A stretch of 33,083 nucleotides of DNA, taken from positions 1 through 33,083 of the forward strand of contig JAIXPK010000325.1 of the NCBI GenBank assembly GCA_027486335.1, in the 5' to 3' direction. The position numbers were made by a program, and so were the translations under genes. Positions 9,501-16,463 of this stretch are shown in pieces. Each line of letters starts with the position of its first letter. The stretch's first letter is position 1. The notes below the pieces were generated by a model. The model saw nothing but the letters and a program-made list of their open reading frames with translations, ran no database searches and had not been told where the DNA came from. Source of the DNA: Verrucomicrobiaceae bacterium. GTDB lineage: Bacteria; Verrucomicrobiota; Verrucomicrobiia; Verrucomicrobiales; V1-33.

Positions 9501-10340
9501 CGGCAAATCCTCACCGCCTTTGCACGCGATGCCTATGCCGCTGCACTGCCCGTGGTGCTATCGCTGCTCGATGAACCGACCGTGCGCCGCGATGCCATCC
9601 GCGCGCTGGCTTCCTTCGATGATCCTCAGGTGGCCGCCACCCTGATCCACCGCTACGCCAGGCTCTCCGCCGCCGAGAAATCCGATGTTGTCTCAGCGCT
9701 CTCTGCACGCCGCAGCACCGCCAGCGCGTTGGTCGCTGAACTGAAGAAGAACACCATTCCGAAGACCGATGTCACCGCCTTTGACGCCCGCCAGCTCTAC
9801 CGCGTGCTCGGGCCATCGTTCGTCGAGTTCTGGGGTCCCATCACCCAACTCGCCAGCGACAAGCAAGCCGATATGGCAAAGTACAAAGCCATGCTCACCG
9901 ATGCCGCGCTCGCCAAAGCCAACACCGGTCATGGCCGCGCCATCTTCGAGCGCACCTGCGTCGCCTGCCACATGCTCTACGGCGCAGGCGGCATTGTCGG
10001 CCCAGATCTCACCGGCTCCAATCGCGCCAATCTCGACTACATCCTCTCGCAGATCCTCAACCCCAGCGAGGTCATGCAGGAGACCTATCAACTCGTCATC
10101 GTCACCACTCGCGATGGCCGCACCCTCTCCGGCACGGTCGCCGCAGAAGACAATCAGCAGCTCACGCTCCGCCTGGTAGGGCAGGACAGCATCGTCACCA
10201 AATCCGAAATCCTCTCCCGCGAGAAATCCCCCATCTCCATGATGCCCGAGGGCCTGCTCAAAAACCTCAAAGACGACGAAGTCCGCGACCTCATCGCCTA
10301 CCTCCGCACCACGCAGCAGGTGCCACTGGAGAAGCAGTGA
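6552..10340 (+). CDS. DUF6807 domain fused to propeller dehydrogenase, HEAT repeats and haem domain
   Basis: A 1262-residue exported protein. Signal peptide 1-22. About 25-290 match DUF6807 (PmoA-like), with PGHHKHQTGLFWGF and VNGRDYFHNP at 77-101. About 310-690 are the beta-propeller of the putative membrane-bound dehydrogenase family, with DTNGDGQFD, SFSWGPDGWLYGCQG and GPDGAAYVLDWHDSD. About 700-1060 are HEAT-like helices. The haem domain has CVACH at 1136-1140 and a Met in SMMPEGL near 1231. DUF6807 genes usually stand alone beside such dehydrogenases in glycan-use clusters, so here two steps appear joined in one chain. The likely role is periplasmic sugar oxidation; the substrate is unknown. 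The frame is open to 6438, but the ATG at 6552 directly precedes the signal peptide; no strong ribosome site is visible. Codon use is more balanced than in flanking genes. Confidence 0.88.
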   Translation: MNKTAITFFAVLAATLHAAFAANLTLRQDSASNTISVYRDNIPQPILTQNARPDFRPYLHPIVAPDGTTVLTEFSPGHHKHQTGLFWGFTRVNGRDYFHNPDNGYWRRISSELIIPQGSEVKWSTIYHLLDASGQAIMSETQVWTMRDSGSRYLLDLEWKGEALVDLTFAKYDYGGLFLRMPWRSGMEGGVVNSSRQRNEFATAQRAIWLDVGLKLEGRTNQAHIAIFDHPKNTGYPLAWRVDNQMGVGPCRAISGDWTLAKGKTESVRHQFLVYTGNFIQTLDQDWENFSRTSAYRESGRLAWDGKKDRVFLTGEQAVAKMTVPAGFEVKLAGVEPMITQPMAFCWDDRGRLWVAENRDYETRSKGFSADGNSRILILEDTNGDGQFDTRKVFLDSIPFPSAIAVGFDGLWLGAPPNLLFVPDKNHDDHADGPLEVRLTGWGIQDRHEVFNSFSWGPDGWLYGCQGFATRSTVGKPADGGKILRKGDPFPVEMPVKDGQYLDGGVWRYHPTKDRFEVVAHGFSNPWGLDFDDHGQMFITACVIPHLWHVIPGGIYHRQGGSHINPYVFDDIKTIANHSHRSAHGGARIYMADEFPREYRNRIFMANLHEHDVITDILEPSGSGFIGHHGDEPLSAHDNAWVGFSMEIGPDGAAYVLDWHDSDICGDAIHDKDTGRIYRLAPKGLQGKQGINLAAQTDLELVGLLTHRNDWYSRRARVLLQHRAAAGQLDAAVPEKLWELFAQSKTSAHQLRALWALHITQNLPAERLLPLLDHAEPYIRGWAIQLLGEDRAYSPATLAKFTAMAEKDNSPIVRLYLAAALQRMNVAERWPIAQNLVAHAEDAADHNLPKMLWFGIEPMVEADASRAMALATHSRIPRLVPYIARRAIAARQLEPVAATLLSNTDLALRLQLLEGVRDGLKSLGRNVVTKPKNWDDALAALDATKNAKLSDFTAQIGQLFGDTKAAAAQLAVLKDPAAPIERRRQILTAFARDAYAAALPVVLSLLDEPTVRRDAIRALASFDDPQVAATLIHRYARLSAAEKSDVVSALSARRSTASALVAELKKNTIPKTDVTAFDARQLYRVLGPSFVEFWGPITQLASDKQADMAKYKAMLTDAALAKANTGHGRAIFERTCVACHMLYGAGGIVGPDLTGSNRANLDYILSQILNPSEVMQETYQLVIVTTRDGRTLSGTVAAEDNQQLTLRLVGQDSIVTKSEILSREKSPISMMPEGLLKNLKDDEVRDLIAYLRTTQQVPLEKQ

Positions 10341-10681
10341 ATTCAGATCCCTGAACACGATGAATTGCCGCACAGTCATTTTCGCCCCACTGCACTGGCC
10401 TCTGGCCGCGCTGCACGGTGGTGATGAGCGCCAGGGCCAGTGCCGCCGAGACCCCGCCGGGCAGGGCTGGGATCGCTAAGAAAACCGGCATGAAATACAA
10501 GATTCTAATCACCAGACACCACAACGGATTCAGCAGCATCCAGTCAAGCCTGACGCCTTACAGCGTCGCCGACGCCACGCCGTTGCTCACTATCCCGTCG
10601 GCTGCGCCCGGCCGTTTCATCTCCACCTACCGGATCAACATCCAACCCGTCAGCATCGCCACTCCTCACCCCTGAATACTC
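10341..10681. other. Spacer between DUF6807 fusion and GH127 gene
   Basis: 341 bp. Its middle holds the alpha-L-fucosidase fragment listed separately; the outer parts show no recognisable gene, repeat or terminator. It probably marks the site where a further carbohydrate-enzyme gene was deleted. Confidence 0.5.
10469..10582 (+). pseudogene. Fragment of a GH29 alpha-L-fucosidase-like gene
   Basis: About 38 codons read GIAKKTGMKYKILITRHH, then NGFSSIQSSLTPYSVADATP. This matches the conserved N-terminal stretch of GH29 alpha-L-fucosidases (AKxAGxKYxVLTxKHHDGF, then SxxTxYxVxDATPF). The Asp of the HHDGF motif is Asn here. The family runs to 400 or more residues, and neither the catalytic Asp region nor a signal peptide is present, so this is a remnant and not a working gene. 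Its place between a DUF6807 fusion and a GH127 enzyme fits a sugar-degradation cluster that once included a fucosidase. Based on motif memory only; a profile search would settle it. Confidence 0.6.
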
Positions 10682-12718
10682 ATGAGAACACAACAAAAAC
10701 AATTGTTCGCTCTAGCCGTCATGGGCGCGATGATGTTCCGCGGGATCGCCGCCGGGAATCAAGGGAACCTACCGCCGGTTCGCGGCTTTCAGGAAGTTGG
10801 GAAGGCGCAGGTCGAATTGAGCAGCGGCTTCTGGGGTCCACGAATCAAGACCACACATGAAGTCACGATTCCGCACGCGCTCGATGAACTTGAAAAAGAC
10901 GGCCACGTCACCAACTTCGACAGGGCGGCGGGTAATCTCGACGTGCCGCTGAAGGGCCACCATGCTTTCGACTCCGATCTATACAAAACGCTGGAGGGAG
11001 CCTTGAATTCGTTGGAGCAATTCAACGACCCGGCGCTGAAGAAACGGGTGGACGGCATCATTGACCGCATCCTCGCCGCCCAGCAGAAGGATGGATTTCT
11101 CATCACTTGGTTCATCGTGAACGGACTCGACAAACGCTGGGAAGATCTCCGCCTGGAGCACCAGATGTACAATGCTGGCCACTTCTTCGAGATGGCGGTG
11201 GAGCATCGGCATCTCACCGTTGAGCCGAAGGTGATCGATTCCGCCAAACGCTTCGCTGATCATATCGACGAAACCTTCGGACCTAGCAAGCGATATGACG
11301 TGGACGGGCACCAGGAGGTCGAACTGGCTCTCGTCAGATTATATCGCTCCACCGGTGAGCGCCGCTATCTAGACCTCGCAAAGTTCTTCCTGGATGAGCG
11401 TGGATATGCCCACGGTTCCGAAAGAAAACCGTTCGATCCCAGGACGCAGGTTCTTCCGAAAGCCCCTGAGGGTAAACTGACCCCGGAACAAAAACGCGAG
11501 TTCTGGCATGCGCGTTTGAGGCTGCGCAACGGACGGATGCAGGATCACAAACCCGTGGTGGATCAACACGAAGCGGTCGGCCATGCGGTCAGGGCCGGTT
11601 ACATGTACTCAGCCATGGCGGACATTCTCCGCTTCACGGAAGCACCCGGCTACGAGAACGCTCTGGATCACCTCTGGAACGATGTGGTGGGACGGAAAAT
11701 GTATATCACTGGCGGTCTTGGGTCGGGACAATATGACGATGAAGGTTTTGGTGACGCCTATCTCCTGCCCAACGAGTCTGCCTACAACGAGTCCTGCGCG
11801 GCGATCGCCCATGTGTTCTGGCAACACCGGATGAACCTGCTCAAAGGCCAGTCCAAGTATGCCGATATGATGGAATTGGCACTCTATAACGGGGTGCTCT
11901 CGGGGATTTCAATCTCCGGCGACCATTTCTTCTATCAGAATCCGCTGGCCAGCGAAAATGGCGGCCCGCGCGATTCCTGGATCGGATTGTCATGCTGCCC
12001 GACCAACCTCGCGCGAATCCTTCCGCAGATCGGCGGTCTGGTTTATGCACAAAGCAAGAAGCAGGTTCTCGTCAACCTGTATGCCTCCGGCACCGCGAAG
12101 CTGCAGATGGACGATGGATCCACCCTCAAGCTGACCCAGCAGACGGAGTACCCCTGGAATGGCAAAGTCCGCCTTACGGTCGATCCGCCGCAGGCAACTG
12201 ACCTCTCCCTGAATTTGCGGCTTCCCGGCTGGGCGCTCGGCCGGCCTGTTCCCAGCGACTTATACCGCCCCAGTGATGCGAAGGTTTCTCCGGTCCTTCT
12301 AACGGTCAACGGCCAGAAGACCGATGCCACGCCCGGCGATGACGGTTATGTGCATCTGCAGCGGACCTGGAAGGGAGGCGACGTGGTGGAACTGGATCTG
12401 CCCATGCCGATCCGGCGCATCCTGGCAAACGATAAAGTCGAGGCTGACCGCGGCAAGGTCGCCTTGATGCGCGGCCCCATCGTTTATTGCATGGAAGCCG
12501 CCGATCAACCGGACGTGAATCTCACCCGACTGATTCTGCCACGCGCCGCAGAAATGAAGGCCAAACATCGTAACGACCTCTTGGGTGGTGTCACCGTTCT
12601 CGAAGGCGAAGCTCTCGCTGATGGCAGCAATCCTATCAACGTGACAGCCATTCCTTATTACGCGTGGCAAAACCGGACCAAGGGCGCGATGACCGTCTGG
12701 ATCCCGGAAAAATCATGA
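10682..12718 (+). CDS. GH127 beta-L-arabinofuranosidase (DUF1680 family), secreted
   Basis: Releases beta-L-arabinofuranose from arabinan-type side chains, as in plant cell-wall glycoproteins or pectin. 678 residues with an N-terminal signal peptide (about 1-24), an (alpha/alpha) barrel to about 460, then beta domains. The zinc and catalytic set known from Bifidobacterium HypBA1 (Glu322, Glu338, Cys340, Cys417, Cys418) can be placed by spacing: E354 in DDEGFGD, E370 and C372 in YNESCA, and C438-C439 in LSCCPTN, where the first Cys of the pair is the nucleophile. All five are present, so the enzyme should be active. Other hallmarks are YITGGLGSG and LPNESAY. GH127 relatives (GH137, GH142, GH146) share the fold, so exact linkage is uncertain. 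Lies in a plus-strand block with the fusion oxidase and a pectate lyase. Confidence 0.9.
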   Translation: MRTQQKQLFALAVMGAMMFRGIAAGNQGNLPPVRGFQEVGKAQVELSSGFWGPRIKTTHEVTIPHALDELEKDGHVTNFDRAAGNLDVPLKGHHAFDSDLYKTLEGALNSLEQFNDPALKKRVDGIIDRILAAQQKDGFLITWFIVNGLDKRWEDLRLEHQMYNAGHFFEMAVEHRHLTVEPKVIDSAKRFADHIDETFGPSKRYDVDGHQEVELALVRLYRSTGERRYLDLAKFFLDERGYAHGSERKPFDPRTQVLPKAPEGKLTPEQKREFWHARLRLRNGRMQDHKPVVDQHEAVGHAVRAGYMYSAMADILRFTEAPGYENALDHLWNDVVGRKMYITGGLGSGQYDDEGFGDAYLLPNESAYNESCAAIAHVFWQHRMNLLKGQSKYADMMELALYNGVLSGISISGDHFFYQNPLASENGGPRDSWIGLSCCPTNLARILPQIGGLVYAQSKKQVLVNLYASGTAKLQMDDGSTLKLTQQTEYPWNGKVRLTVDPPQATDLSLNLRLPGWALGRPVPSDLYRPSDAKVSPVLLTVNGQKTDATPGDDGYVHLQRTWKGGDVVELDLPMPIRRILANDKVEADRGKVALMRGPIVYCMEAADQPDVNLTRLILPRAAEMKAKHRNDLLGGVTVLEGEALADGSNPINVTAIPYYAWQNRTKGAMTVWIPEKS

Positions 12719-13033
12719 GTCAAGCTGCTATAGGCGGGGCGATAATGAGTTTCTCCGCGGCGATGGAAACCATTCAGCCGTTAGGTTTCCACTCATGTCG
12801 AATGATCTTCCCTCCAGAATCTCCCCAATCCGCAGGATCCCGGCCTCCGAGGAGCTTCTTGATTTCAGATTTTCAGCGTCCAGCGTTTCAGCCTTACCAA
12901 AATGCCCCCTATTTCCCCGCAACCTGTTATTCCGCCGCCTCGAATCCGGCCACCGGATCGTTCCTGACCAAGGGACAGGCCTTTAAATCATGATCTGAAG
13001 ATCCACCTTGCCGTCTCTTCATAAAGATAGAAA
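12719..13033. other. Spacer between GH127 and pectate lyase genes
   Basis: 315 bp on the same strand as both flanking genes. I see no gene, clear terminator or repeat in it. The gap argues against tight translational coupling of the two enzymes, though a shared transcript is possible. Confidence 0.5.
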
Positions 13034-14806
13034 ATGAACACCAAAGAAAACCAAGTCGCCCTGAACCATCCACTGTTAGCAAATGATTGTTTGTCCTTCT
13101 GCAGGACCCGTTCCTTTTGGCTCGTGAGTCTTGCGGCTGTGTTGCTGACATTATTTGCTCCCGCCGGAACAGCGAAAGCCGCCGGGGAGGAACAGGCTGA
13201 ACTCGACTCGCTGTTGGCGAAGGTGGACAAGCAACTCCTGGCCGACTGCCAGAGCGACTTCCGTAGTTGGTTGGATGCTGGACTCACCAATCGAACCGGC
13301 CCGTTTGTCCCTCTCCGCGTTGGCCCCAATGAATGGGGTTATCTCAAGCGCACGAGCGATGGCCGATTCGATGTCAACTTGCAGTGGAGCATGGCCGCCG
13401 GAGCAGCTTTTCCCTACTTCGATGGCACGTTGGTCTTCGGCGACTCCAAGTACCGTAAGGCCGCCCTCGAGATGGCGGATTTCTTTCTGACCATCCAGGA
13501 GAAGGAAGGATTCTGGGGATGCAAATATCTGGTTGCCCCTGCTCGCGGAAGCGGAGGAGAGCGGTGGGAAATCATCGATCAAAGAAATTATCAGGAAAAG
13601 GACAAAGGCGAGATGTGTCGCTTCCAGGATTATTTTCAGACCGGGCCGTTCTACCTGATGTTGGCTGCCTACAAGCAAACCTCTGACGAGAAGTATCGCG
13701 CTTCCGCGATCCGGGCGGCGGATTATCTCCTGTTGGTCCAGAATGACAATGGCACATGGCCGGATTACTGGACACAGGATTACAAGCGAACCGGAAAGAC
13801 GGTCACGTCAACTTCGGGAACGTTGGAGGGCTCCTCTTACAACGACGGGTCCACCAGCGCTTCAATGCGCATTCTTCTCTGCGCCTACCGTCTGACCAAA
13901 GATCAGAAATATCTGGCCAGGTTCCCCCAGCTTGGACAATGGCTGTTCGATTCCCAATGGGGCAAAGGCAAGGTCCGTGGCTGGTGTCAGCAGTACGGCG
14001 TCGACGGCAAGCCCACCACTGCGCGCAACTTTGAAATGCCTCTAATCGAAGGTCGCGTCTTCAACCGCTTCATTAGCCAGATGGCCGGTTGGTTCTATAT
14101 GGCCACGGGTGAAGAACGCTACATCAGGCTGATAAAGGAGACGCACGATTGGATGAAATCGGTAGAGAAGCCGGGACCTGATGGTGGTTGGGCTTATCAG
14201 TACACACCCGACGGAGATTCCGTGTTCAGCGTGGGCTACCAGACCTACCGGCATGACCAGCCTCAGACGTGGCCCAAGGATTTTGGCAGGCATAAGGGAG
14301 TCGAATTATTCAGCCGGGTGAAATCACACCTTGGTTACAGCGAGGAATTGTTGGCCTCATGGGAGAGCGGCGGCTTGGAAAAAACCCGAGCCGCATTTCG
14401 CAAACCAAAACAGAGTCCGACTGAGGTGAAACTAGCTGCTGCCCGCCGGCTTGTTGACGAGAGGAATCTGGCAGTGGTCCGGCAGCGGTTTCTGAAGCAG
14501 TATATGGCAGGGGCCGGCGGCAAGACGTTTTTTGTCAGTCTTGAAGGCATGGCGCAGCTCGACTATCTGCTGAATTACGGCATCGCCACTGGCACAATCC
14601 AACCCGACCAACTCGCCCCACGAAATGAGCCGATGTGGGCCAGTTCCCACGGCTACGGTGATGTGCGCGGCACGCCGCTAACGGCCGACGACTGGGTTCC
14701 CGTCACGCCCATCAACCAGGAAAGTCCGTTCGAAATCGGCTGGTTCACGCGAGCGTTCGGCGAAGACTTGTGGTCAGGCATTTCGCTGCCTGCGGCTGGA
14801 AAATAA
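13034..14806 (+). CDS. Secreted pectate lyase-like protein (PL10-like)
   Basis: A 590-residue exported protein that probably cleaves polygalacturonate or a related uronate glycan by beta-elimination. It has a long N-region with a hydrophobic segment ending near TAKAAG (about 28-50), then helical repeats of an alpha/alpha toroid. The middle resembles PL10: NDNGTWPDYW, then SYNDGSTSASM (PL10: FNDG), then GWCQQYGVDGKPTTARNFE and MPLIEGR, equivalent to the WCAQHD-ARAYE-PSLSG stretch of PL10 enzymes. The C-terminal 150 residues do not match anything I recognise. It is longer than most PL10 catalytic modules (about 330). The SLSG segment is changed to PLIEG, so activity or specificity may differ. 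Context with GH127 supports a pectin or arabinan role. A non-catalytic six-hairpin glycosidase-like protein is the main alternative. Confidence 0.7.
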   Translation: MNTKENQVALNHPLLANDCLSFCRTRSFWLVSLAAVLLTLFAPAGTAKAAGEEQAELDSLLAKVDKQLLADCQSDFRSWLDAGLTNRTGPFVPLRVGPNEWGYLKRTSDGRFDVNLQWSMAAGAAFPYFDGTLVFGDSKYRKAALEMADFFLTIQEKEGFWGCKYLVAPARGSGGERWEIIDQRNYQEKDKGEMCRFQDYFQTGPFYLMLAAYKQTSDEKYRASAIRAADYLLLVQNDNGTWPDYWTQDYKRTGKTVTSTSGTLEGSSYNDGSTSASMRILLCAYRLTKDQKYLARFPQLGQWLFDSQWGKGKVRGWCQQYGVDGKPTTARNFEMPLIEGRVFNRFISQMAGWFYMATGEERYIRLIKETHDWMKSVEKPGPDGGWAYQYTPDGDSVFSVGYQTYRHDQPQTWPKDFGRHKGVELFSRVKSHLGYSEELLASWESGGLEKTRAAFRKPKQSPTEVKLAAARRLVDERNLAVVRQRFLKQYMAGAGGKTFFVSLEGMAQLDYLLNYGIATGTIQPDQLAPRNEPMWASSHGYGDVRGTPLTADDWVPVTPINQESPFEIGWFTRAFGEDLWSGISLPAAGK

Positions 14807-14936
14807 GGGTGGAGAATGTCGCAGAGCTCTGTCCAATCGCAGGCCCTCCATACCACAAGCCTAAGAATTGACGGAGGGCGATGCCAGAACGCCCCCAGCT
14901 CACCAGCGCCATCAGACGCCCACCATACCCGAACCC

Positions 14937-16094
14937 TCACTTCCTCGGCACGGGCACCTCTTTACCCAGTTCCTTCATCGCCGCCGTCACGCGATCCGGC
15001 GTCCAGTAGCCGCTGGGATCGAAGATCTGCGTCCCTGGGTACATCTGCAGGATCTCATCCAGTTCCTTCGCCGTTAGGGCGCCCTTACCCGCCCGCATCA
15101 TCACCATCCGGTCCTTCCTGGGCACCACGGCCAACCCCTTCGCGGTCACGTCGGTCATCCCGACATAAAGGTTGTCCAGCTCGGTCATCCCTTTCAGCGC
15201 CTCCATCCCCTTGTCGGTGATTATCGTTTCGTCCAGCCCGAGGTCATGCACTTTCGTCAGTCCGGCAAGCGACGGCATCCCGGCATCCGTGATCATCGTC
15301 TTGTTCAGGCCCAGAAAACTCAGCTCCTTCATACCCTCCAGCGCCCTCATATCCACGTCCCCGAAGTTCGTATTGGACAGAAACAGATCCCGCATCGCCG
15401 TCAACCCCGCCAGATGAACCCACCCGGCCGAGGTAATCGCCTTGCTGTCCGTCCAGAACCGCTTCATCGCCCTCATCTGACCAATCCGTGCCATGCAGGC
15501 ATCGTCCACGAAATCCCCGAACAAGGTCAGTTGCTCAAGGCTCTCCACCCCATTCAGAAACTTCAGGAAACCCGCAGGCGTGATGCTGGACGTCGTGTGG
15601 TCGAACGCTTTGAGACCCTTGATCTGCCCGGCATAGCCCAGCACCTCGTCCGTAACCGGATAGCTGCCAAGGCTCAAGGCCTTCAATTGCGTCAGCTTCG
15701 GCAGCACCGCGAACGCACCGGCAGCCACCTCCGTCGCATACATCTGAAGGTAACGGAGCTTCGGCAGCGCAGCCAGCGCGCCCAGCCCGTCCGCGGTCAC
15801 CTTCCCCTTGTACATCATCACCCGCTCAATCTCCGGCAGTTGCGCGATCAGCCGCAGATTCTCGTCAGTCGCATTGTTCGCCTCACCCCCATTCGGGCCA
15901 GTGCCAAGGTTAACCGCCGGTCCGCCATCCTTGGGTTCAATCGTCAAACTCAGCAGGTTCACCTGGTTCGCCTTCAGCTTCGCAAGAACCGCCTCGCGGT
16001 CGCCAGCAGTCGGCGGATCGGCACCCCACGCAGCGCAGCCGAAGAACAGAAACCAACAAGTCCCACGGAACCAGGACGGCATTCGGAAACGCAT
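14937..16094 (-). CDS. Secreted leucine-rich repeat protein
   Basis: 385 residues from the ATG at 16094, chosen because GAGG sits six bases upstream; a longer TTG/ATG start in the same frame has no such site. A hydrophobic leader (RGTCWFLFFGCAAWGA) points to export; the Cys is not in a canonical lipobox. Residues about 75-330 carry about ten repeats of roughly 24 residues of the form L-xx-L-xx-LxLxxTxITDxGMxxLxG, the cysteine-containing/ribonuclease-inhibitor-like LRR common in planctomycete and verrucomicrobial proteins. Such proteins bind partners; no enzymatic motif is visible. The N-terminal 30-70 region (REAVLAKLKANQ-NLLSLTI) recurs before LRRs in this phylum. It faces the pectate lyase gene tail to tail with a 130-bp gap. 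Binding partner unknown. Confidence 0.85.
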   Translation of the reverse strand: MRFRMPSWFRGTCWFLFFGCAAWGADPPTAGDREAVLAKLKANQVNLLSLTIEPKDGGPAVNLGTGPNGGEANNATDENLRLIAQLPEIERVMMYKGKVTADGLGALAALPKLRYLQMYATEVAAGAFAVLPKLTQLKALSLGSYPVTDEVLGYAGQIKGLKAFDHTTSSITPAGFLKFLNGVESLEQLTLFGDFVDDACMARIGQMRAMKRFWTDSKAITSAGWVHLAGLTAMRDLFLSNTNFGDVDMRALEGMKELSFLGLNKTMITDAGMPSLAGLTKVHDLGLDETIITDKGMEALKGMTELDNLYVGMTDVTAKGLAVVPRKDRMVMMRAGKGALTAKELDEILQMYPGTQIFDPSGYWTPDRVTAAMKELGKEVPVPRK

Positions 16095-16463
16095 GGATAG
16101 CCTCATAAGATGGTGCAAGGAAACGCGCCTCTATTCACAGACGCCAATGGTTTGACCGACACCGAACATGTCATGGAAGGCAAAGGTCCATTGAAAGAGG
16201 ACTATCCCACCATCGCCCCCAGAAGTCAACCCACCCGCCAGCCCGTTCCCTCTCCCCACCAGCCCTTCGCGTCTTCGCGTGAGACCTTCTCTCCGTTCAC
16301 GCCCCTGCCGAAACCCGCAAGCCCCTCTCCATACCCGCCGTCATCCTCCAGTCCCAAAGGGGCTAAAGGTGATAGCCTGGGGTAACGCCCCAGGACGTCG
16401 ATAACATTAAACCCCAAAGCCCTGAAAGGGCGAGACCCGCCCCATCCCACCACGTCGATCCCC
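16095..16463. other. Spacer with palindromic repeat cluster B
   Basis: About 370 bp. The half next to the LRR gene should hold its promoter, which I could not define. The other half contains CTTCGCGTCTTCGCGTG (about 16265-16281) and the repeat cluster listed separately. No gene is supported. Confidence 0.5.
16351..16432. repeat. Interspersed palindromic repeat cluster B
   Basis: Modules shared with cluster A: CCTGGGGTAACGCCCCAGG (16376-16394), which has the same dyad layout with compensating changes in both arms, and AGCCCTGAAAGGGCG (16418-16432), identical to the cluster A unit. GTCCCAAAGGGGC (16351-16363) precedes them. Paired changes in the arms mean the fold, not the letters, is kept. 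Confidence 0.75.

Noticed and set aside
10341..10468. Further pieces of the fucosidase gene in the spacer
   Set aside because: Other frames around the fragment were read and showed no GH29-like sequence beyond about 10469-10582.
14843..14879. GCCCTCC / GGAGGGC inverted repeat between the convergent pectate lyase and LRR genes as a bidirectional terminator
   Set aside because: Seven-base stem with a 23-base loop and no T-run on either side; too weak to call.
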